In this document: piece by piece, positions 41,923 through 50,749 of the stretch | Layout of the letters: each line of letters opens with the position of its first letter | Position numbering within the stretch: the first letter of the stretch is position 1 | NCBI RefSeq assembly: GCF_035984415.1 | Contig: NZ_CP130720.1 | Coordinates: forward strand, 8,494,001 to 8,558,000 | DNA length: 64,000 nucleotides | Reading direction: 5' to 3' | Source: Streptomyces sp. NBC_01296 | Lineage (GTDB): Bacteria; Actinomycetota; Actinomycetes; Streptomycetales; Streptomycetaceae | The notes under the pieces: model-generated | What the model was told of the DNA's origin: nothing | Databases searched by the model: none | Seen by the model: the letters and a program-made list of their open reading frames with translations, nothing else | Made by a program: the position numbers and the translations under genes

Positions 41923-43122
41923 ATGACCGTCGTAGGGCGCGGGGACCCGGACCTTTCGGAGAGCTTCGGGGAGGAACTGCTCGGGGCGCTCCTGGACCGG
42001 GCGCACGAGCTGGCGCCGCACATGCTCGTCCCGCTCGTCGCCGAGACGCTGGCCCGGATGGGGGGCCGCGAACCACAGATCCTGCTCCAGGACTACGGGC
42101 AGCAACAGCTGGTCCCCCTGCCCGTCGACGGCGTGGCCGCAGGTGACCCGCAGCCCATCGACCGGTCCGAAGCCGGCCGGTGCTTCCTGGAGTCACGCCC
42201 CGTCGAAGTCCTGACGCCCGACGGCGTACGGGTCCACCTGCCCCTACTGGACGGCGGCGACCAGGTGGGGGTCCTCGCGGTCACCCTGGACGTGATCGAC
42301 GACGACGCCCGCCGCCTACTGTGCAGGATCGCGGGCTTGGCGGCCGACCTGCTGGAGACCAAGAACGGCTACACCGACCTCTTCTTCCGGACCCGCCGCA
42401 GCGAACCGATGAGCGTCGCCGCGGAGATCCAGTGGTCCCTGCTGCCACCGCTGTCGATGGTGCTGCCGCGCGTCGCGGTCGCCGGAGTCCTGGAGCCCGC
42501 CTACGCCGTGGCGGGGGACAGCTTCGACTACGCCCTGAACGGCGATGTCCTGCACCTCGCCATGGTCGACGCCATGGGGCACGGCCTGGACGCGGCCACT
42601 ATGGCCACGGTGGCCATCGGCGCGTACCGCCACGCCCGCAGGATCAGCATCGAACTGTCCGAGATCTACCTCTTCATGGACCGGGCCGTCGCCGAGCAGT
42701 TCGACCCGGACCACTTCGTGACCGCCCAGATGATGCGCCTGGACACGGACACGGGGCGCCTCCAGTGGGTCAACGCGGGGCATCCCGCGCCGATGCTGAT
42801 CCGCGCGCACCGCGTCGTACGCCGTCTGGACAGCCCCACGACCCTCCCCGTCGGCTTCGGAGGGGCCCAGCCGCAGGTCAGCGCGGTGGCGCTGGAGCCG
42901 GGCGACCGCGTCCTCTGCTTCACCGACGGCCTGATCGAAGAACACGAAAGCGGGCAGGAACAGTTCGGCGAGGAGCAGCTGATCGACTGGGTGAACCAGC
43001 TGGAGCAGGCTGACCACGGGATCCGCACGATGGCTCGGGACCTGTCGCACACCCTCAAGCGGGCACGCGGCGAAACCACCTCGGACGACGCGACGCTCGT
43101 CCTGCTCGAGTGGCGCGGATGA
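41923..43122 (+). CDS. SpoIIE-family serine phosphatase with GAF-like domain
   Basis: 399 aa PP2C-type phosphatase that would dephosphorylate an anti-anti-sigma (STAS) protein. A GAF-like sensor occupies about residues 15-150, followed by the SpoIIE/PPM domain: AAEIQWSLLPPL, VLEPAYAVAGDSFDYALNGD, MVDAMGHGLDAATMATVAIG (metal-binding DxMGHG), WVNAGHPAPML, LCFTDGLIEEH, TSDDATLVLLEW. All metal Asp positions look present. GGAGG before ATG 41923. No kinase or STAS gene adjoins it; the STAS gene at 8.3 kb is the only one in this window. Confidence 0.92.
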   Translation: MTVVGRGDPDLSESFGEELLGALLDRAHELAPHMLVPLVAETLARMGGREPQILLQDYGQQQLVPLPVDGVAAGDPQPIDRSEAGRCFLESRPVEVLTPDGVRVHLPLLDGGDQVGVLAVTLDVIDDDARRLLCRIAGLAADLLETKNGYTDLFFRTRRSEPMSVAAEIQWSLLPPLSMVLPRVAVAGVLEPAYAVAGDSFDYALNGDVLHLAMVDAMGHGLDAATMATVAIGAYRHARRISIELSEIYLFMDRAVAEQFDPDHFVTAQMMRLDTDTGRLQWVNAGHPAPMLIRAHRVVRRLDSPTTLPVGFGGAQPQVSAVALEPGDRVLCFTDGLIEEHESGQEQFGEEQLIDWVNQLEQADHGIRTMARDLSHTLKRARGETTSDDATLVLLEWRG

Positions 43123-43167
43123 CGGAGGGCCGTGCCACAACGTGCCAGTAGGGACGGTGAACAGCGG

Positions 43168-43604
43168 TCAACGAGAGGCGGGAGGAGGCAACCGGTACGA
43201 AGTCCGTCGGCGGTCGTTGCTGTTGGTCAGGCGCCATAGACGGGTCCAAGTGCCAGGTGATTCCCTAGGATGGTGGCGTACGTTCTCGATGAGGACGGTC
43301 ATCTTGGCGTCGAACCGCTCGTCGGCCGGGTCGAGGTCCCTCAGTTCGGAGAGCATCCACAACACGACGTGGTGCTCCTCGACGCTTTCCAGGACGTGGC
43401 GTGGTCCTTGGTGTCGGGGGCGGCCTCACGGGCGGCCAGGTAGAAGATCTTCTCCTCGATCCAGGCGTGCGTGGTGAGTTCCTCGATCACCTTGTCGGCG
43501 ATCTTCCGCTTGTCGGCATGCTCGTTGTCGCCGGCCTTCTCGAACTGCTTGAACAGCTTTTCCACCGTCTTGTGGTCATCCTTGAGAAGCACGATCCCGT
43601 CCAC
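43168..43604 (-). pseudogene. hemerythrin domain protein, frameshifted
   Basis: GTG 43604 follows AGGAGG. First frame: IVLLKDDHKTVEKLFKQFEK, IEELTTHAWIEEKIFYLAAR, then DTKDH. A five-base duplication (CACGC) near 43405 shifts the frame, and it continues as VLWMLSELRDLDPADERFDA, KMTVLIENVRHH. After HH the usual EEE-rich end is replaced by unrelated sequence, so the C-terminal metal ligands are lost as well. Damaged paralogue of the gene at 772-1332. Confidence 0.78.
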
Positions 43605-43813
43605 TGATTCCTCCTCACATCGGCGTACCGGGCGGCGCGGCCGACCGCGCCCTGACCCCGTTTACCCGGTGTGGATGGGAGAGCCCCGCCCGTGATGGGG
43701 TTTTGGCTCGGAAAGGCGATGCGCCTACGCCGTACGCCGACCGGCGTCAGCACATCACCGGCATGCCCTACCGGGGCAGGGCGTGCGGCCGGGTGCCAGT
43801 GAGGAGGCTGGGC

Positions 43814-44029
43814 GCATCTCCGCCAAGCTGATCGTCTACCCGACCGACGCGCAGGATTGGCGCAGGGTCCGCTACGACGGCGTCGCCATCGGGGCCGCGC
43901 ACCGACCGACCGACGTTCGTGCCCTCCTCTCCGACACCGGTCAGGAGAACGCCGAGGACGTACCTCACCGACCCCGACGTCGTGGAATGGCGTGGTACCG
44001 GGCCCGAGGCGTGGGATACCTCCCGCTGA
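43814..44029 (+). pseudogene. short coding remnant, family unknown
   Basis: Good codon bias: SAKLIVYPTDAQDWRRVRYD, GVAIGAAHRPTDVRALL, then after a one-base change near 43957 YLTDPDVVEWRGTGPEAWDT, TGA at 44027. GAGGAGG lies just before 43814, but no ATG or GTG fits. Relatives are small proteins of unknown role. Frameshifted. Confidence 0.5.
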
Positions 44030-44258
44030 GGCACTCTCGGCATTGGCGGAAATGCTGCTCCATGCCGAGCCGCAGCGACCCCGGGGTGTGGCTAGGAGGC
44101 GCCACAACAACCGCTGGTCGACGGCACTCCGTGTGCCTGGAAGCTCAATTCCCTACATGTTTGCAGGTTCACAAAACCGCATATTCTAAGCGTCGGATTG
44201 CATACACAGGCCATATTGGACTGCTCGCGGACGCGGTTGTGGACGGTCGAAGTACGCG

Positions 44259-45398
44259 TCAGCTGACCCGAAGACCGACTGCCAGCGTCAGTTCAAGGAC
44301 CCGGTGTGGCGATGCGAGATCCGGAAACAGCTCCCGCAGCTGCGACATCCGGTACCGGACGGTCTGGGGATGGACGAACAACGCCGCCGCCACCTCGTCC
44401 CGCCTGCCCTGGTGCAGCAGCCACGCCCGCAACGTCTCCTCCAGCCGTCGTGCGGTCGCGACAGGCAGGGTCCGCAACGGTGCGAGGGCTCGGGCACGCA
44501 GGTCTGCGAACGCGTCCACGTCGGCGCTCAGCACCAGCTCGGGCAGGTGGTCCTCGGTGTCGCGGATATCGCAGGAGAGGGAGCGCGCGCGTGCGGCTCG
44601 TGCGTACGAGGCGGACGCACGAGTCCATGGCCGGGCCGGGCCGACCACGGCGGTGCGGTCGGTCAGCTGCCGCAAGAGATGTGATCGGTCGGCATCGGGG
44701 ACCAGCAGCACACCGGTGGCGTCCGGCAGATCGTCGAGGACGAGGGTGCTCGGGTCGAGCGCGCGGTAGGCAGGCCGGGCCTGGGCGGCGGGCAGCAGGA
44801 CCGCGGTCAGTGATACCGGAGGCTGCCACCCGGCCCGCTGAACAGAGGCCAGCAGCACGTCCGGGCTCGCGCCGGCGAGGAGGTCGCGGGCCAGGTGTTC
44901 CAGGTGGCGCTCGTGGTCCCGGCCCCGGGCGGCCAGTTCGTCGGCGTGGCCAGCGGCGCTCGCGGCGGAGAGCTCGTCGATGTAGGCGAAGGTCAGCTCG
45001 GCGAACTTGGCGACCTCGGCTGCGGGCAGACCTGCGGGAACGGCACCCGCTGCCAGGCATCGCCAGGCCACGCGGGCGCCGACGCGGTAGGCGCTGAGCA
45101 GGGCGTCCATCGAACGGCCGTCGCGCACCTCGCCGCGGCCCAGCTCGTAGGCCGCGTCACCGGCGTCGCCGCCCGTGGCGGTCCCGCTCGCGCGGTCCAG
45201 GTAGTGCCCCAGAGCGGTGCGGACGGCTCGGCGGATGGTGGCGCCCATGCGGCCCGAGAGGGCGTTGGCGTAGGGAGGGACCTCGTCGATGATCGCCTGG
45301 ACGACCTCGTCGGCGGTGGTTTTCAGCGCGGCCCGAAGTGCGGCGACCGTCGTCTCATCCAGGGCCAGTTCCGTGACTCTCCGGAGTGGATGGCTCAT
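44259..45398 (-). CDS. PucR/CdaR-family regulator
   Basis: 379 aa. An N-terminal helical RsbRD/PucR-type domain (ADEVVQAIIDEVPPYANAL, YRVGARVAWRCLAAG), a central GGDEF-like degenerate domain, and the C-terminal PucR HTH (LEETLRAWLLHQGRRDEVAA, ALFVHPQTVRYRMSQLRELF). Divergent from the ferredoxin reductase and desaturase genes with an 86-bp gap containing a palindrome. This gene order recurs in Streptomyces, so it probably controls fatty-acid desaturation. Effector unknown. Start ATG 45398. Confidence 0.9.
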   Translation of the reverse strand: MSHPLRRVTELALDETTVAALRAALKTTADEVVQAIIDEVPPYANALSGRMGATIRRAVRTALGHYLDRASGTATGGDAGDAAYELGRGEVRDGRSMDALLSAYRVGARVAWRCLAAGAVPAGLPAAEVAKFAELTFAYIDELSAASAAGHADELAARGRDHERHLEHLARDLLAGASPDVLLASVQRAGWQPPVSLTAVLLPAAQARPAYRALDPSTLVLDDLPDATGVLLVPDADRSHLLRQLTDRTAVVGPARPWTRASASYARAARARSLSCDIRDTEDHLPELVLSADVDAFADLRARALAPLRTLPVATARRLEETLRAWLLHQGRRDEVAAALFVHPQTVRYRMSQLRELFPDLASPHRVLELTLAVGLRVS

Positions 45399-45437
45399 GA
45401 TTTATTCCCTGCGAACAATTCAGTCGACCAGATTTAC

Positions 45438-45453
45438 GTCCTGCGGTCAGGAC
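45438..45453. promoter_or_regulatory. palindrome between PucR and reductase genes
   Basis: GTCCTG-N4-CAGGAC, perfect 6-bp arms, midway in the 86-bp divergent promoter. Candidate PucR operator. Confidence 0.5.
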
Positions 45454-45484
45454 TTTACCCCTTGAGGCGCATCAAGCTGGAGTC

Positions 45485-46540
45485 ATGACGAGTGCAGCCC
45501 TCCGCAGTAGGGCGTGGAAACTGCTGGAGATGGTCACGACGCCGCTGCTGCCGTCGGACTACCTCGACCTGGTCAGCCCGCTGCGTGCGGGCGCTGACCT
45601 GCGGGGGCGCATCGAGGCCCTGCACCCCGAGACGGGTGACGCCGCGACCATCGTGATCAGGCCGGGACGGGGCTGGCGCGGTCACACGGCCGGTCAGTAT
45701 CTGCGGATCGGGGTCGACGTCGACGGGAGGCGCCTGTGGCGTGCGTACTCCATCACCTCGCCGACCAACCGCCGGGACGGCCGCGTCACGATCACCGTGA
45801 AGGCGATCCCGGACGGCAAGGTCAGCAACCACCTGGTCCGCAGGGCGAAACCGGGCACCCTGATCCAGCTCGACCAGGCAACCGGTGACTTCGTGCTGCC
45901 GGAGGCCAAGCCCGCCAAGGTGCTCTACCTGACGGCCGGCAGCGGCATCACGCCTGTAATGGGCATGCTGCGCGACATCGAGTTCGACGACGTCGTCATG
46001 GTCCACTGCGCGCCACGGCCGCAAGACGTGATCTTCCGCGACGAACTGCACGACTTGGTCGCGGACAAGAAGCTGCGGCTCACCGAGGTGCACACCGACA
46101 CGGACGGCATGCTCGACATAGCCCGTCTCGACGAACTCGTGCCCGACTGGGCCGAGCGCGAGACCTGGGCTTGCGGCCCCGCGGGCCTGCTCGGCGCCGC
46201 CGAAGAGCTCTGGAGCGAACGCGGCGTCCCAGAGCGCCTGCACACCGAACGCTTCCGCCCCAGCATCGTCGTCGCCGGTGACGGTGGCGAGGTCACGTTC
46301 AGCGCCACCGGCAAGACCGTCGACGCGGACGGCGCCACTCCGTTGTTGGACGTCGGCGAGGAGGCCGGCGTGCTCATGCCGTCCGGGTGCCGCATGGGCA
46401 TCTGCTTCGGCTGCGTCACGCCGCTCAAGGCGGGCGCCGTCCGCGACCTGCGCACCGGCGAGATCACCGAGGCCGAGCCGGGCGTCCTCATCCAGACCTG
46501 CGTGTCCGCCGCGGCGGGCCCCTGCGACATCGAACGGTAG
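45485..46540 (+). CDS. ferredoxin reductase with C-terminal 2Fe-2S domain
   Basis: 351 aa single-chain reductase. FAD domain: LWRAYSITSPTNRRDGRVTI (RxYS motif). NAD domain: VLYLTAGSGITPVMGMLRDI and WACGPAGLLGAA. Plant-type ferredoxin domain: MPSGCRMGICFGCVTPLKAG and a fourth Cys in LIQTCVS. This is the electron donor of the DesA3-type membrane desaturase encoded eight bases downstream, like Rv3230c for DesA3 in M. tuberculosis. ATG 45485. Divergent from and probably regulated by the PucR protein. Confidence 0.93.
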   Translation: MTSAALRSRAWKLLEMVTTPLLPSDYLDLVSPLRAGADLRGRIEALHPETGDAATIVIRPGRGWRGHTAGQYLRIGVDVDGRRLWRAYSITSPTNRRDGRVTITVKAIPDGKVSNHLVRRAKPGTLIQLDQATGDFVLPEAKPAKVLYLTAGSGITPVMGMLRDIEFDDVVMVHCAPRPQDVIFRDELHDLVADKKLRLTEVHTDTDGMLDIARLDELVPDWAERETWACGPAGLLGAAEELWSERGVPERLHTERFRPSIVVAGDGGEVTFSATGKTVDADGATPLLDVGEEAGVLMPSGCRMGICFGCVTPLKAGAVRDLRTGEITEAEPGVLIQTCVSAAAGPCDIER

Positions 46541-46547
46541 GAGCACC

Positions 46548-47666
46548 TTGACCGCCATCGACCCCACCGCCCACCTGACCGCGGAGCAGATCGAGGAGCT
46601 CGGCCGCGAGCTGGACGCGATCCGCGACGAGGTGATCGCCGGTCGCGGCGAGAAGGACGCCGCCTACATCCGTAAGGTCATCTCCGCGCAGCGCAAGCTC
46701 GAGCTGGCAAGCAGGGGCGTGCTGCTGTTCTCGTTCTTCCCGCCCGCGTGGCTGATCGGCACCGCCGGGCTGTCCGTGGCGAAGATCATGGACAACATGG
46801 AGATCGGCCACAACGTCCTGCACGGGCAGTGGGACTGGATGCGGGACCCGAAGATCCACTCCACCAACTGGGAGTGGGATCACGTCTCGCCGTCCGACCA
46901 GTGGCAGCACTCGCACAACGAGCTGCACCACACCTACACCAACGTGATCGGCAAGGACAACGACCTCGGCTACGGCATCATGCGCGTCGACGAGGATCAA
47001 AAGTGGCACCCCTTCCACCTCGGCCAGCCGCTGTGGAACTTCCTCAACGCCTGCTTCTTCGAGTACGGCATCGCGGCGTACGACCTGGAGCTCGGCAAGA
47101 ACCTGCACAAGCGCCGCCGCAAGAACCCGGAGTTCCGCGCGCGGGCCAAGGCCGTGGGCCGCAAGATCCGCAAGCAGGTGCTCAAGGACTACGTGATCCA
47201 CCCGCTGCTGTCGGGCCCGTCGTTCCTCACCACGCTCGCCGCCACGTTCACCGCGAACCTGGTCCGCAACATCTGGTCCCACTCGGTGATCATGTGCGGG
47301 CACTTCCCCGAGGGCGTGCAGGTCTTCGAGCGCCGGTCGATCAAGGGTGAGACGCGCGGCCAGTGGTACCTGCGCCAGATGATGGGCTCGGCGAACATCA
47401 GCGGGAGCAGGGCCATGCACTTCATGACCGGCAACCTGTCGCACCAGATCGAGCACCACCTGTTCCCGGACCTGCCGAGCAACCGGTACGCCGAGGTCGC
47501 GGTGAAGGTGCGCGCGCTGTTCGAAAAGTACGAGCTGGAGTACGTCACCGGGCCGCTGCCCAAGCAGGTGTTCTCCGCGTGGCGCAAGGTCTTCCGGCTC
47601 TCGCTGCCGAACAAGAGGCCCAAGGTCAAGACGCCGGACCGCGAGCAGGAGCTCGTCGCGGCCTGA
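46548..47666 (+). CDS. membrane fatty-acid desaturase, DesA3-like
   Basis: 372 aa di-iron acyl desaturase, probably stearoyl-CoA delta-9. Three histidine boxes: HNVLH (88-92), HSHNELHH (121-128) and HQIEHH (299-304). Hydrophobic segments about 55-80 and 225-250 place it in the membrane. Start TTG 46548 with GGAG four bases upstream, eight bases after the reductase stop, so coupled. Reductase plus desaturase form a complete system for membrane unsaturation. Confidence 0.93.
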   Translation: MTAIDPTAHLTAEQIEELGRELDAIRDEVIAGRGEKDAAYIRKVISAQRKLELASRGVLLFSFFPPAWLIGTAGLSVAKIMDNMEIGHNVLHGQWDWMRDPKIHSTNWEWDHVSPSDQWQHSHNELHHTYTNVIGKDNDLGYGIMRVDEDQKWHPFHLGQPLWNFLNACFFEYGIAAYDLELGKNLHKRRRKNPEFRARAKAVGRKIRKQVLKDYVIHPLLSGPSFLTTLAATFTANLVRNIWSHSVIMCGHFPEGVQVFERRSIKGETRGQWYLRQMMGSANISGSRAMHFMTGNLSHQIEHHLFPDLPSNRYAEVAVKVRALFEKYELEYVTGPLPKQVFSAWRKVFRLSLPNKRPKVKTPDREQELVAA

Positions 47667-47734
47667 TTCCCGGTACCCGATGCGTTCGGCCGCTGTCGTC
47701 TCCGCGGCGCTGAAGGCGCCCTGCACGCCGCTCG

Positions 47735-47900
47735 TCCAGTCCAGGATCCGGACCGCCGCGCCGGCGGCCTCCGTGCCCCGGCAGTGCGCGTGGTGCCTGC
47801 GGGCGATGCCGTCCAGGTCGAGGCGGGAGGCGAAGGCGGGATGTGCCGCCAGCCGCCGGGCGTACGACCACACGTGCGGGTGGTCGGTGATGCGGTACAC
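47735..47900 (-). pseudogene. GST / glutathionyl-hydroquinone reductase tail
   Basis: YRITDHPHVWSYARRLAAHP, AFASRLDLDGIARRHHAHCR, AAGAAVRILDW match the C-terminal end of YqjG/ECM4-type glutathione S-transferases, including the YARxL..HP.F segment. The catalytic thioredoxin domain is missing and no stop follows; the frame continues antisense to the desaturase. A fragment. Confidence 0.6.
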
Positions 47901-47973
47901 CGCCGCGAGCCTGCGACGTCAGTGAGAGGGCGAGTCAGGCTCATCAGCAGAACCACCAGTCACATGATCACTG

Positions 47974-48955
47974 TCAGAGGAAGGCGGCCGCCACCGCGCG
48001 CTGCGAGCCGTTGAGGTAGTGCTCGCCGATGGGGTCCGCGTCCGCGCCGGGCGACCGGTGTGCGCGGCCGCCCCGGCTGAGGTCGCGTGCTTCGGTGAGC
48101 GCGCCCTCGGCGATGCCGAGGCCGACGTGGCACAGGGCGAGCCGGAGCGCCGGCTCGGCGAGCGCGGTGAAGGGCGCGGTCGACTCCTCGTCCTGCGGCC
48201 GGCGGCCCAGTACCTGCGCGGGCGCGACGGCGACCCGCTCGAGGGCCACCCGGCCCGCGCCGGCGACGCGCTGCCCGAGGCGGTCGTGGGCGGGCTCCAT
48301 GGTCACGCCCGGCGCCTTGGAGGGGATCCGTACGACCAGCACGTCACCGGTCGTGGTGCAGGCGGCGTCCAGCACGATCTGGTCGGCGACGGCCACCGCC
48401 GTGTCCACGGACCGGGACCCGTTCAGCACGTAGCCGCCGCCGCGCGGCCTGAGCGTCAGGTCCGGCCCAGCGGTCTCATCGTCGGGGGAGGGGACGTGGA
48501 CTGCGCCGTCCACAGCCACTGCCCGCGCACCGACTCCTCCTCGAGGGCGGTGGCGAGGTGGTGACCCGCGTAGAAGCGCCCGCTCCGCGCGTGCACGTAA
48601 TGGCGGGCGAGGACGTCTCCGACGGAGCTGTCCGCCGCGGCTATCTCCCGTATGACGGCGCATCCGGTGCGCCAGTCCGCCCCGCGGCCCGGCCCGGGCG
48701 GAGTGAGGGCCGCGGGCAGGCCCGCCTCGCGCAGCCTGGCCGTCTCGTCGGTCGGCGGCCTGCCGACCTGGTCTCTGGGGATGGCGTCCGCGGCGAGGTC
48801 GTCCGCCACGGCACGGGCGGTACGCAGGATTGCGCCCCGCCGCTCGTCGGCGGAGCGGCCGCCGGCGGTGCTCGGCGTCACCGACAGGCCCGCGTGCCGC
48901 TGCGGGGCGCGGGGGACGGGCGGGCAGCGGCGTCGGGGGGAATCGCGGTGCTCAT
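47974..48955 (-). pseudogene. SfnB-like sulfur-acquisition flavoenzyme, broken
   Basis: Acyl-CoA-dehydrogenase-fold FMN/FAD enzyme of the DszC/SfnB type. Starts at ATG 48955 (GGAG eight bases before), shifts frame near 48900, then reads RRGAILRTARAVADDLAADA, EIAAADSSVGDVLARHYVHA, GQWLWT. A lost G near 48495 shifts it again to GAVHVPSPDDETAGPDLTLR, GGYVLNGSRSVDTAVAVADQ, LCHVGLGIAEGALTEARDLS. The C-terminal helical domain is cut at about 48000. Family members release sulfur from sulfones or thiophenes. It lies next to the sulfonate-type transporter. Confidence 0.72.
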
Positions 48956-49256
48956 GTCGCCTACTCCGGAAACGTTGTCGGGCGGCGTCGGCCGGTTGGC
49001 CGGAGGGGTCCGGCTCGGCGGAGTGCGGGCGGCGTCGGAGGACTGGCCGACGGCACTCACCAAACCCCACCTCTCCCATCGGATTGATAGGGATACTCGT
49101 CCGAAGCGGTCTTCCCGGCAAGAGTGTGGCCGCATGGTGGACAGTTCGGTCTTGGAATGAAAGACGGCACGGGTCACAGGCCCGTCGGCTCGAAGTCGGG
49201 AGAGGGGAGCGCGGCAGGACCACCCGTCAGGGGGCGGGTGAACGCGGGGAGTTCGC

Positions 49257-49826
49257 CTAAGCGTTCGCGATGACCAGCAGGGTGCGCGCGGCGGCGGGGC
49301 CCGTCAGGCGGCACCGGTGCGGGACTTCGCCCCGGTGGTGGGCGCTCTGGCCGGCGCGCAGGGTCAGCGGTGCCTCCCCCTCGACCTCCAGGACGATCTC
49401 GCCCTCCAGTACGTAGAGGAAGTCCTCGCCGGGGTGTTCGAACCAGCCGCGCTCGCCCTGGCCGGGCTCGAAGTGGTGCTCGTAGGCCTCCATCAGCGCG
49501 CTGCGCCCGCCGGGGATGAGGACCTGGGCGGTCTGCCCCGCGGCCTCGTTCACGCGGATCACCTGCGGGTCGCTCTCGTGGCTGACCGCACCCGGGCGTG
49601 CGGGCGGTCGCAGGAAGGCTCCCGGGGCGACGTCCAGCGCTTCCGCGATCCGGTAGATCGAGGTGAGGCTGGGTGTGGCGAGGCCGCGTTCGAGCTGGCT
49701 GAGGAAGGGCTGGGAGAGGCCCGAGCGGGTGGCGAGGACGGCCATGGAGACGCCGCGCTGTTTGCGGCAGCTCCGGATCACCCGTCCGACCTCGATCGCC
49801 TCTGGCGTGGGTTCGGGTCGAGACAT
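49257..49826 (-). CDS. XRE-family regulator with cupin domain
   Basis: 189 aa. HTH: EVGRVIRSCRKQRGVSMAVL, ATRSGLSQPFLSQLERGLAT, PSLTSIYRIAEALDV (about residues 12-66). Cupin_2 domain from about 105: EAYEHHFEPGQGERGWFEHP, GEDFLYVLEGEIVLEVEGE, LRAGQSAHHRGEVPHRCRLT, which would bind a metal or small ligand. Divergent from the ABC operon with a 31-bp palindrome between, so it very likely controls that operon. ATG 49826. Confidence 0.9.
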   Translation of the reverse strand: MSRPEPTPEAIEVGRVIRSCRKQRGVSMAVLATRSGLSQPFLSQLERGLATPSLTSIYRIAEALDVAPGAFLRPPARPGAVSHESDPQVIRVNEAAGQTAQVLIPGGRSALMEAYEHHFEPGQGERGWFEHPGEDFLYVLEGEIVLEVEGEAPLTLRAGQSAHHRGEVPHRCRLTGPAAARTLLVIANA

Positions 49827-49905
49827 GCAGGTGAACGTACCTCATCGCCGATGGAGGGCGGCCGGGCGCCCGGGCGAGGTTTTGCACTGCCGCAACACTC
49901 CCTTC

Positions 49906-49936
49906 ATAAGCGTGGTCAATTATTGACCTCACTTAT
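49906..49936. promoter_or_regulatory. 31-bp palindrome, likely XRE-cupin operator
   Basis: Arms of 15 bases around a single central base, 13 of 15 pairs matching (ATAAGCGTGGTCAAT against its complement). A TTGACC within the right arm may be a -35 box. It lies 34 bases before the ssuC-like start. Confidence 0.72.
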
Positions 49937-49969
49937 CAACGAGCGAGGAACCGAACGAGGAGCCGCCCC

Positions 49970-50749
49970 GTGCACGCCACCCCCTCACCGCCCGGCAGGG
50001 CCGTCAGCCGGCTCGGCCCGGCCCTGGGCTCCGCAGGTGCCGTGCTCGCGCTGTGGTACCTGCTCGCCAGGTCCGGAGCGGTGTCTCCCGGGCTGCTGCC
50101 CACCCCCGGTGAGACCGCAGCCGCGCTCGCGGACAGTGCCCGCAGCGGCATGCTGGCCGCCGATCTCGGCGCCAGCCTCGCCCGCGCCGGGCAGGGATTC
50201 GCGCTGGGCGCACTGGTCGGCAGCGCACTGGGCTTCGCCACCGGCTACCTGCCGAGGCTGTCCGCCGCCGTCTCCCCGGTGATCTCCTTCCTGCGGCCGA
50301 TCCCGGCCATCGCGCTGGTGCCCCTCGCGACCGCCTGGTTCGGCATCGGGGAGACCGCCAAGCGCCTGCTCATCGCGTACGCCGTGCTGCTCGCCGTCTG
50401 GCTGTACGTTCACGACGGGGTCTCGCGGGTGCCGGCGACCCACCTGAGGGCCGCCCGGTCCCTGGGGGCGCCGCTGCACCGGCGGTTCACCGAGGTGCTG
50501 CTGCCCGCCGCCGCCCCCGCGCTGCTCGCCGCACTGCGCTACGGCGCATCGGTGGCGCTGCTCGCACTGGTGGCAGCTGAACTGGGCGGCGCGGACAGCG
50601 GGCTGGCGTACCGGCTCCAGGTGGACGGCCAGTTCCTGCGCGTGGACCGCATGTTCGCGGGACTGCTCGTCCTCGGGTTGCTCGGCGTGGCCGTCGACCT
50701 CGTACTGGCCGCGATCGGCCGCCGGTTCCTGCACTGGAGCGCGTCATGA
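49970..50749 (+). CDS. SsuC-like ABC transporter permease
   Basis: 259 aa inner-membrane permease of the nitrate/sulfonate/taurine (NitT/TauT) type. Six hydrophobic segments and the EAA-type loop TLHRRFTEVLLPAAAPALLAA-like (RSLGAPLHRRFTEVLLPAAA). Typical PVISFLRPIPAIALVPLATA and WFGIGETAKRLLIAYAVLLA. Start GTG 49970 with GAGGAG upstream. Its stop overlaps the ATPase start. Probably imports an organosulfur compound given the neighbours. Confidence 0.88.
   Translation: MHATPSPPGRAVSRLGPALGSAGAVLALWYLLARSGAVSPGLLPTPGETAAALADSARSGMLAADLGASLARAGQGFALGALVGSALGFATGYLPRLSAAVSPVISFLRPIPAIALVPLATAWFGIGETAKRLLIAYAVLLAVWLYVHDGVSRVPATHLRAARSLGAPLHRRFTEVLLPAAAPALLAALRYGASVALLALVAAELGGADSGLAYRLQVDGQFLRVDRMFAGLLVLGLLGVAVDLVLAAIGRRFLHWSAS

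Noticed and set aside
48456..49223. Separate gene start upstream of the SfnB-like fragment at 49223
   Set aside because: The first 90 residues of this frame are low-complexity; the family start fits ATG 48955 in a neighbouring frame.
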